From positions 20,806,494-20,870,493 of the forward strand of contig CM046836.1 in the NCBI GenBank assembly GCA_025618425.1: 64,000 nucleotides of DNA. Direction: 5' to 3'. Position 1 is the stretch's first letter. Each line of letters starts with the position of its first letter. The notes under the pieces are model-generated. The model was given only the letters and a program-made list of their open reading frames with translations, searched no databases and was not told the DNA's origin. The DNA comes from Heliocidaris tuberculata. Taxonomy: Eukaryota > Echinodermata > Echinoidea > Camarodonta > Echinometridae. Both the position numbers and the translations under genes were made by a program. Shown piece after piece: positions 51,998 through 60,998 of the stretch.

Positions 51998-52289
51998 TCT
52001 GCATGATTTGGGAATAAAGAGCTCACATTTGTCAGTTGTTGAGCGAAGATTCCGAGATGGTGTATATATTTTGAGTGTGTTATTAAATATTCAGGTGCGA
52101 AATGATTTGGAATGTTGAAGACGTACAAACAAACTTTAAAAAGAATGCGTTGGTGTAGAGATAACCAGTGGAGTTCCCTAACCAAAGGTGAACTATGTGT
52201 CTTAGATCCTAAGCCCAAAAATAAGTCTAGCGGCTCGATGCTGGACAGTTTCAAGCTTCATCCTATCTTTGGAAGATAAAACTGTATAT

Positions 52290-53590
52290 ACCGAGTGTCC
52301 AAAAAAAAAAAAATATATAAACACAATACACTTTTAGAATGGCCCCCAAATAACATTTTTTATCGAATTTTGGGGATTTTTTTTTATATATGGATAGGTG
52401 AAAGTCTCTTCTATTATAATACACCAAAAAGTCCGAAAATGTTTCATGCTTGAGTGAGCACGTCCCACTTTTGTAAAGGACAAGAAAATTAGGTTGCGCA
52501 GGAATTGGCTATCTGCTTTTTAGGTGAAGTGAAAAGTTATCCAGTTTAGAAATTGCTGATGAGTTTATGATAAATCATGATGGATATGGGTTTGTGCAGT
52601 CAGTGACATGGCTTATGAATTCAAAAGTTTATGCATGAGTGATCTTGTATCGACTTTTAAATCACAATTTGATTATGGAAGGTGTTTTGACAGTACCGTA
52701 TTATCTGGTGTTGATGTCTGTGGTAATTGTAGCGGTGCTCCTGGTAGTTCGTGTTGAGAAGGGCGGGGGGGGGGGGGGGGGGTGTGTGTGTGTGTGACGT
52801 GTCACAAATCCTAGTAGGTGTTTTTCAATGTCAAAAAAACATTCATCCCATCTTTCCTTGCCCAAAACTCTACCATTTCCAAAACGCATTTGCCATAAAG
52901 AAAGTTTGCTTATTAATACCCATTTGTACCCAATGATGCATGAAGCATAATCTGTGACATGAACAGCAATCGTCCTTCCAAACAACAAAGATACTGCATA
53001 ATAGTCTTTCATGTTTTCAATTATTAAGATCTTTGATTTACATAATTCAAACTCCACCCCCTGAATCAGTGTTTGATTGATTGATTGATTGGATCAGTGT
53101 TTGATTCTGAATTATCAAATTTCTGTTCCTGAATTATGGTGACATAAACCATACCATACCCAAATTCCAACCCTAATAATTCATTATCAATTACCACAGA
53201 TCAACAGCGGGTAATGCTTTTTAAACTTGCACGGTCAAATTATGATCACTGATGCATAAACTTTTGATTACATAACACCATGTCATACACCGCACAAACT
53301 CATATCCATCATAAACTATCATAAATTCATCATACCATAAGCAACTTCTAAGCTGGAAAACTTCTCATCTCAGCCAAAGTGGATAGTGAATTCCTGCGCA
53401 ACCTAATTTTCACGTCCTTTACAAAAGTGGGCAGTGCTCACCCAAGCATGAAATATTTTTTTTTGTGTCATATGATAGAAGAGACCTTTAGCTATCCATA
53501 TATATAAAAATTTCCCCAAAATTCACTATTTTTTTTTTTATTTGGGAGCCGTTTAAAAGTGTATCGCTTTTTGGGGGGATACTCCGTAGA
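52290..53590. mobile_element. ~1.3-kb foldback with ~350-bp diverged arms
   Basis: Left 52290-52650 and right 53220-53590 are imperfect inverted copies ('caggaattggctatctgc' against 'atagtgaattcctgcgca'; 'gatggatatgggtttgtgc' against 'caaactcatatccatcat'). The centre has a poly-G/(GT)n run at 52766-52796 and a (GATT)n patch at 53075-53091. Weak minus-strand frame at 53057-52701 not recognised. Confidence 0.82.
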
Positions 53591-54500
53591 GGCTAGTACA
53601 ATAATCTAATCGGGAAAGAATTAAAGCTCTGACAGCATGGTGACACGTCTTCACATCGATGAATCTACGAATTCTCCATAAATTGCGGACTGATAGTTGT
53701 AATTACGTATTACTCTATATTACTTTACATTATTTTGGGACTGACAGTGATAATCACAAGCTACAAATTAACAACTATAAATGACAACTGGTTTGGTGAT
53801 CTACTTTTCTTTTCAAGTTTCAGGTGTGATGCTCTCATAATGATAGCAGTCAGTCGTATTGTTTTTCATCATTATTTTGGTGTACTTTGCTGGAAAGAGG
53901 TACAGCGAGTATAACTTTTCCTTCCAAGGAGACAGATTGCATTGAAAGGCTTACAAAGAATTCTGGTGAGAATTTTTATTTATCTATTTACTTATTTTTT
54001 TTATTTTTATTTATTTTGTAAAAATTAATTTTTGCTTCATTTTTTTATTTTTAATCATTTAATTTTTAGGTTTTTAGATTTTTTTTCTTCTTCCCCTCCC
54101 CCCCCCCTTTTTTTTTGTTGGGGGGGGGTATTTTGTAGTACCGTAAAACGGGGTGAACAGGAATGCAGAGGTGAATAGGAACATAAAATGGAAAAGATAT
54201 TCTTGGTAATTTCATTTTCAAAGTAATACTGCAAACTCATCTAATTCATGTTAGTTATATAGCCTACCATATACCTCTAGCTATCCTATCATGACTAACA
54301 GGATGGGAATCAATCAATATTTACCCCCAATATGGAATATAGTATGTATAAGATGTCCTAAAACATGTTTATAATTGAGATGTGGTCAAAACTTTTCATC
54401 TGTCTTCAGACCTACTGAAGTGAATCAACAGATTTTGCGTCAGGACCTCACATATAATGGTCTTGCATATAATTCCCGTGAAAGAAATCGATTGCAATTG

Positions 54501-54551
<51 letters not shown>

Positions 54552-54746
54552 TTCCTTTTTTTCTTATTTTTTAAATTTTTCCTGAATAACCAAGTTATTA
54601 TGATGTATGCTTCTGATGCCCAAACATACCTAAAGCACCTAAATACATATCACATGTACCACTGACACAGTTTATAGAGCGAGCTATGAACCATAGAAAA
54701 GCCTGAAAACTCTATCGTATTCTTAGAACAATAATTTCCAGGCCCC
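53591..54746. other. Intergenic with simple repeats
   Basis: Holds a G-run near 54119-54129, 'ccgtaaaacggggtgaacag' at 54141 (matching an end found at 60780-60809), and (TA)n at 54503-54549. No gene. Confidence 0.5.
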
Positions 54747-55285
54747 TTAAGGAAAGTCCACCCTGATATTAAATTGGTTTAAAAAGAAGCAGAAAAATTA
54801 AAGAAACAGAGCAATGAAAGTTTGGGCAAAGTCCGATAAGAATAAGAAAGTTATGAATTTTTGAAGTTCTAATCAATCAAACCCAAACTGGCAACTCCGT
54901 GACGTATCTTACGAGCTCCTCTCCCATTTACCCTGTACTGAAAAAAAAAATCATAAATTTTCAATTTCTCTAAAGAAAATATTTTATCATACATGCACCC
55001 TAGATGTTCTCATTTCACTTATGCTTTTACACGAAACCTGTATGATTAAAAAAAATCTATTCCCTCATCAAAATGAAGTAAAATAAAAATTTATGAATTT
55101 TTGTTTATGGTGCAAATGGGAGAGGAGCTCACAAGATATGTCACGGAGTTGCAAATTTGTGTTTAATTGATTACAACTTCAAAAATTAATTTCAAACTTT
55201 CTTATTTCTTATCGGATTTTGCTCAAACTTTCATTGATCTGTTACTTTACTTTTTCTGTTTCTTTTAAAACCAACTTCCCTTTAA
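54747..55285. mobile_element. TTAA-bounded foldback element, subfamily E
   Basis: TTAAGGAAAGTCCACCCTG at the left, 'ccaacttccctttaa' at the right, with TTAA at both borders. The arms share 'gaagcagaaaaattaaagaa' type sequence in inverse, and 'gcaaatgggagaggagctca' pairs with 'gagctcctctcccatttacc'. Confidence 0.88.
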
Positions 55286-56404
55286 GAACCCCAACACCCT
55301 GTCCTGCATAGTTGGGCAAATATTATTTCACTCAATAAGTTATTTAATTGATCTAAAGACAATCTAGTCCATTTGACGCTTCCATTTAGTATATAGCGAA
55401 CCTAGAAAAGTTCTGTTTGTTGAAGTTTTTTTTTCTTCGATTTGTGACCTTATGTGGTCATAGAAGAATTTTTGTTTTGTTGCCCAAAGGGCAACATTTG
55501 AGCAATTTTCATAATTTGCATAAATCCAAAATGGCGCCTCGTAGCCATATTGAACGACATGTCACATATTAGTGTATGATGCATGTGTATAGGGGTTTCG
55601 AGGGACGTAGAATTGATATTTAACGCAATTTTAAGGTCACGTTAGGTCATGAAAGTCAAGTAAAGGTCAAATTTCTTACCTGTGGACATTACCGTGCATA
55701 CGTTGGATTTTTAAACTGTTATAGATGCCTAATGATTAAATAAAGGAGATCTGGGTATGTAGAACCAATGTTTGAGATCATTCATTCATTCATTTGTCAA
55801 AAGGGGTCAATTCAAGGTCAAAGTTGAACTTGATAGTTTGTTTAGATATGATTTGTCTTTTACGGGTATGTGGTGCCGAATGCCTTGATGATGTTATGAT
55901 TTCCTTTTAAGTCGAGTTCACGAAATGAAGGTCACGTCAAAGTTCAATCTAACCCTTGGGTTACAAAGGCCAAATTAATATATCTGTTATTTTAATTCAT
56001 TGTCAGGACTTAGAGGAAAATATTTGTATTCAGAATTATGTCCGACCAAATTGTGGATAATAATGCAGAATCAATCTAGAATATTTTTCGTTCACAATTC
56101 CATTTAATATCAGTCATAGAGGAATCAGTTCAAGCTCAAAGTTGAACTTGACAATGGATACTGCATAAGTACAGTACCATATGAAGGTTTGGGGTCCGAA
56201 TCTGGTCGTGGTGTTTTCACTTCATAACTCATCTTCAGCCAATTAAAGTTAAGTCAAACTCCGATGCATCTTGATTACAGGGTGAGAGGTCAAGTATGCA
56301 TGTTATATGGCACAAAATGTATGGCAATGATTTGTCTTCGACCCAATTTGTTTTGCATTTGTACTGGTAAAAAAAGAAATAACTCCATACATGATACACC
56401 ATTT

Positions 56405-57075
56405 TACATTTGTGGAATATCCACCTTTTTTACTGGCATCCAATGAATACGATTGAAAAACTTGCACAGTCGGAGTAGGTGGATTTTCCCCAACAATAAT
56501 TCTTGCATTTTTTTGTGTGTGCTTATCAGGATCCCTTTGGTATTCTGTGGACAATTCGACCATGCAGTTGAACAGTACTTAAACAGAGGCATTAACAGTG
56601 AATTAGCAAGTAGCTTCAAACTGTCAAGAGGTAAAATTCTTTTGGCTCTACTAAGAAGTGCGATTCTTGATGCTACCTTCTTACTTGTATTTTTGACATG
56701 TTCTTTCCAATTCAGAGTTGGATCTAAGTATTTGTAAGTGTCAACTTGGGAAAGCTAGCAATTTTCTAAGTGTAACTGAATAGGATGGGAGATTGTTGCC
56801 AATTTATGCGAGGATCCAAAAAGCATGAACTGCGTTTTAAGGGGGTTTATAGCCAGTGTACCCATTTTTAAACCTCTTTTAGTTCTGTATTCAAAACACT
56901 TTACACCTCCAGTGGGTTGCGGCTACTATAGCAGAAGATTTCGTCATCAGCGTAAAGCATAATTTGACATTTAGATATTACACTGGAGAAATCGTTAACC
57001 ATGATGGTAAATAAAAGGGGCCCTGAGATAGACCCTTGTGGCACCCCTGTGTTTATTTGACCCCAGTGATCTGGT
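56405..57075 (-). mobile_element. Non-LTR retrotransposon RT fragment
   Basis: Minus strand: NTGVPQGSISGPLLFTIMVN, then CQIMLYADDEIFCYSSRNP (YADD), then stops. It continues with DTYKYLDPTLNWKEHVKNTS and ANSLLMPLFKYCSTAW. Palm and thumb pieces of a jockey/CR1-like RT, clearly inactive. Confidence 0.88.
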
Positions 57076-57079
57076 GTAA

Positions 57080-57550
57080 GTAATGGACATCACCATTTAT
57101 ACCATATCACCATTTACACTCTCAGTTGTACCAACAATTTTCATTTGAAAGGATTATCTGCAAACATGGGATGAAGTACGTATTATGTTAAGTGTCCAAT
57201 ATTTGTCTAGTTGAAAACCCAGAATCATGGTGACGGGATCTAGCACAGTTCGGTGGTATTATTCATTTTATTACATGAGACTTTCCCCAAGCAACCTCTG
57301 GAATAGAATCTTGCGTCATCTGGTTTGTCTGCAGAAATCCAGAAGGGTTTACTGGATTCAAGGCAGGTTCTCTATGTCCTCACGAAGTGTTATACTAAGT
57401 AAGGATTCATGGGTGGCCGTTCCGTTCTACAGTATTCATAATACCAGGAGTTACATTTGAAGGAAACGAAAAACCTACTTTGGTTATGATGAACCATCAA
57501 ACTCAAGCAGCATGGGGTATGGTCAGAAGGCAAGGGTCCTTGAACCACTG
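57080..57550. other. Unrecognised interior of the 4.7-kb unit
   Basis: A 77-codon plus-strand frame at 57227 (RILRHLVCLQKSRRVYWIQG) has no recognised family. Confidence 0.4.
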
Positions 57551-57577
57551 ATCTCCACGTAAAATTTACGTGGAGAT
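57551..57577. repeat. 27-bp perfect hairpin palindrome
   Basis: 13-base arms ATCTCCACGTAAA and TTTACGTGGAGAT around one base. Confidence 0.92.
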
Positions 57578-57587
57578 AAGTGCTCTA

Positions 57588-57729
57588 AACACAAAGGTTT
57601 GCAATCAATGGTAGATTTGAAACAACCATTCTGATTGGTCTGGAGACATCATTTTGAACGAGGTGTTCATGAGACAATGATCTAGATTGGTAATTAACAC
57701 TTTGCGATTGATTGCAAACCTATGTGTTG
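57588..57729. mobile_element. Small inverted-repeat element
   Basis: AACACAAAGGTTTGCAATCA and 'tgattgcaaacctatgtgtt' at the ends; 142 bases, no ORF. Confidence 0.82.
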
Positions 57730-57734
57730 CGGGA

Positions 57735-58576
57735 CCCAGGTCATCAAATAAGGCAAGGGAGGTCCTTCATCAATATCGTTTAAAGTATAATATCCCCCTC
57801 CCTTCCCAACACCACACCCCGCGTTGAACGCATGGACCTTTCTGCATAGAAACTGCAAAGTCCTAATCTACATAGTAGGTCTTAATATCTGAAACTGAAA
57901 GTTTGCACTATAATTGCAGCAATCCAGATAAGACTACCTCACACATAGTAAATATAATGACAAATTTCCATCAAAAGTAGCAGGAGAAAACCACAACCAT
58001 GATATTTGACATGGCTTTTCAGCATGCACCTAGACATCAATTTTCGAAACATCTAAGAAGGATAATGTGTAATGGGATTTTTCGTTCTTGGAAAGTAGAG
58101 CGACAACCCGGTATTATCCATTGGGAAGATTACATGTTTTCCGGTCAAGCACCTCTCATCAGCAATAATATTATTTGTAGTACCTTAACACTTCAAAGGA
58201 AATGCATCATAGTGCCAGATGTTAATTCCTACAACTTAAAGGGCTGCGTTATTTCTCAAATAGCCAGTGACAGATTCTGCCTACTTGGACATCCATATAA
58301 GTGAGACTTAAATGTATGGCGGAGAATAACCTATGCTGACGCTATCTGTTAACTTGATGTACAAGCAAAATCCTTTGTCCTCTTCAGAATCTCAGTAACG
58401 ATCGCTCTTGGTTATAACAAAGATCATTACCGGTAATACAAGCCAAATGATAGTCCAATTGTCCAAATGCATTACTACATCATCAGGAAACAGCACAGCA
58501 ACACTGTCACACATGTCAGTGCTATGCATAGGTGCTGTGGACATCCTGAACTGTAGTACCTCTAGTCAAACGACAT

Positions 58577-58580
<4 letters not shown>
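57735..58580. other. Unrecognised interior of the 4.7-kb unit
   Basis: An ORF of 101 codons at 57999 (ATG, FDMAFQHAPRHQFSKHLRRI) is unrecognised; I cannot tell coding from chance. Confidence 0.35.
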
Positions 58581-58608
<28 letters not shown>

Positions 58609-58619
58609 TTTTTTTGCAG

Positions 58620-59215
58620 TTGAAAAGGGCAATCCAACCTTGTTAATAAAATGATTTGTGTGAAAGCAGAAAAATAAGAAAAACAGGATGATGAAAGTTT
58701 GAAAGAAATCGAACAAGGAATAAGAAAGTTATGGATGTTTGAAAAATGAGATCACTACATCTATGCGAATCTCAAATTGGCAATTTGGTGAGTCGATTGT
58801 GACATTCTTGCGGACAACTCTCCCCTTTGTCTTACACAAATATATCATTATTTTGCGGTTTTCTCCGAAGCGCCTTTACCCTCGGGACAGTACTCAAAAT
58901 ATATTGGTGATATAGCATATTGTTATAGGTCCTCAAGAAAGAAAACGATCCCACTGAGTAATGCATTTTGAAAAATGATATTTGAGTCATTTTGTGTGTT
59001 GGAGCAAATGGGTAAGTTGTCTGCAACTACATCACAGTGACATTACCAATTCGGCTAATTTGAAATTCCCATGTGTATAGTGACTACAACTTTCAAAAAT
59101 TCATAACTTTCTTATTGCTTGTCCGATTTCGTTCAAACTTTCACCAATCTGCTTCTCTGATTTTTCCTCTTTCTGTCAGAGAGCAACTTGCCATTAAGGT
59201 TAGATTTCCCTTTAA
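58620..59215 (-). mobile_element. TTAA foldback element, copy C (inverted)
   Basis: Starts AAAAGGGCAATCCAACCTTG (complement of the right end of copy A) and ends 'gatttccctttaa'. The left TTAA is mutated to TTGA. A poly-T of about 25 (58591-58615) abuts the left end. Confidence 0.9.
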
Positions 59216-59365
59216 CATTCAATGGCTTGCAGCATACCAAAACTTAAAGAAACTAAACTGAGATGATTTGAAGCGGCACAATGCTGTATACAAATACTAT
59301 TCACCGAGTCCTAACAATGAACTACAAATGACAGATATTTGAATTTGACTTTAGCTTTGTAATGC

Positions 59366-59567
59366 GGTTCCATGACATTTGCTCCTGCGACAATTGCTCC
59401 GGTCTAACTTTGCCATGTTAATCCTAAACCTAAACCTAACCCTAACCCTAATCCTAATCTTCACATTGTCCTTAACAAAAAACCAAATCATGACCCTGAC
59501 CTTAACCTTTGACCTTTCGAGATATGGACGGAGGAGCAAATGTCGCAGGAGCAAATGTCGTGTCACC
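59366..59567. mobile_element. 202-bp MITE with 9-bp duplication and telomere-like core
   Basis: Ends GGTTCCATGACATTTGCTCC and 'ggagcaaatgtcgtgtcacc', flanked by identical TTGTAATGC at 59357-59365 and 59568-59576. The core 59422-59460 is (CCTAAA/CCCTAA)n. A 9-bp duplication suggests a Mutator-like element. Confidence 0.88.
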
Positions 59568-60143
59568 TTGTAATGCAGGGGAAAGAATGAACTTTGACCT
59601 GACCTTCAGTTCGAGAACTCGACTTAAATTGAAAACATAACATCATCAAGGCATTCGGCACCACACCCGTCAAAGACGAATCATATCTAAACAAAGTAAT
59701 ATCCATTATATCAAGTTCAACTTTGACCTTGAATTAACCACTTCTGACAAATGAATGAATGATCTCAGAGATTAGTTCTTAAGACCCCAAACCCCTTCAT
59801 TTCAACATAATGGCATCTATAACAGTATAAAATTCTAACGTATGCACGGTGGTGTCTACAGGTAACACATTTGACATTTCTTTGACCTTTATGACCTAAA
59901 TGTGACCTTTAATTGCAAAAATTGCGTTAAAAATGAATTCTACGTCCCTCGAAATCCCCATTTACATACATCATATATTAGCATGTGACATGTAGTTTAA
60001 AAGTTGGGTTACCAGGACTACCAGGCGCCATTTTGGATTTGTGCAAATGATTGCTCAGGGCAGCAAAGCTGAAATTGTTCTAGGACCACATAAGATCACA
60101 AATCAACAACAAAAACTTCAACGGACAAAACATTTCTAGGTTC

Positions 60144-60590
60144 ATAAATTGTCAAGCCGACTAATCTAAACACGTTCCGAATATGATCCATTAAATAGGT
60201 CACGGGGGCCATTACGTTAATCAATAGTACGAAAATGCAAATGGTAGTTTACTGATTCCCCTCACCCCTCCTCCAATGATCCAACAGCTACTGTTTACTG
60301 ACAATAATATTATACATGTACATATGCAATGCTTGCTTTTCTCTATCATTTTTGTAATCAAGCAGCTCTAAAGCCAGGATGCAAATGATATTAAAACAAA
60401 TTCCAGTTTCACTAATTCACGGTATCGTTTTGATGCCTGTGGTGATTTCAAAGATAGGCCCTTGAATTCCGATGCTTCTGAAAGTATTGTCTTTTCAAAT
60501 ACCTATTTAATCCGAACCCCTTCTCCAATAAATTTAAGTTTCTTGGTAAACAAGTAACAATTTAAAGAATTATGTTGCATAGTTTTCCAT
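60144..60590. other. TLR upstream flank, nothing recognised
   Basis: No TATA-type promoter can be called with confidence. Confidence 0.4.
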
Positions 60591-60591
60591 T

Positions 60592-60809
60592 CTGTTCCTT
60601 TTCACCCCGATGTTGGGGTGAATAGGAACAGTCACAAAATTCCATATCAAAATTACATCTGATACTGATGGAATTTCTTTTATATGTCAATAGAAAAGTA
60701 ACATGAATGGAGATTTCCTGGGGCTCAATCGTTTGCTACTGGCGATGTCATGAACATTTTGTGAGGCTAAATGTGTCAAAACTGTTCTTATTCACCCCGT
60801 TTTGCTGTA
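60592..60809. mobile_element. MITE with TTCACCCCG ends
   Basis: Left end is itself a hairpin (60592-60631: CTGTTCCTTTTCACCCC with GGGGTGAATAGGAACAG). Right end is CTGTTCTTATTCACCCCGTT. Related end at 54141. Confidence 0.75.
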
Positions 60810-60991
60810 GACACTGGTAGATGAAAAGCCACTGTTGAGTATTGAGAAGTAGTATGGGAAAGGATCATTCCACTCGAGCCAACCTTCTGGTCTGAAAACA
60901 CATTCTTCCGGTAGAAGTGCAATGCATTTTTTCCCCTTTCAGTACACTGTGTTCTCCTTTTCACAATTCCACACTTTCCTTCATTCCCCCA

Positions 60992-60998
60992 GGAAACA
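60992..60998 (+). other. Likely 3' splice site just before the TLR start
   Basis: A pyrimidine-rich stretch runs into CATTCCCCCAG at 60982-60992, six bases before GAAACATGG. This suggests a 5' UTR exon upstream with the entire ORF in the next exon, and supports Met at 60998 over the upstream in-frame ATG at 60917. Confidence 0.6.

Larger units (their letters stand above)
55399..60143. mobile_element. ~4.7-kb unit bounded by ~550-bp inverted repeats
   Basis: Arms 55399-55947 and 59590-60143 are inverted over their whole length with indels: 'gaacctagaaa' ends, 'ggttt/ccatcgaggga cgtagaatt', 'gtgcatacgtt', 'tgatatgatttgtctttga'-like blocks in matching order. They carry many AGGTCA-type half-sites. 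The interior holds a LINE scrap, two MITEs and a MULE-like element. It ends about 0.85 kb upstream of the TLR ATG. No transposase was recognised. Confidence 0.8.

Noticed and set aside
60917..60997. Upstream in-frame ATG as the TLR start
   Set aside because: It adds 27 residues before a clear signal peptide and crosses a probable splice acceptor at 60992.
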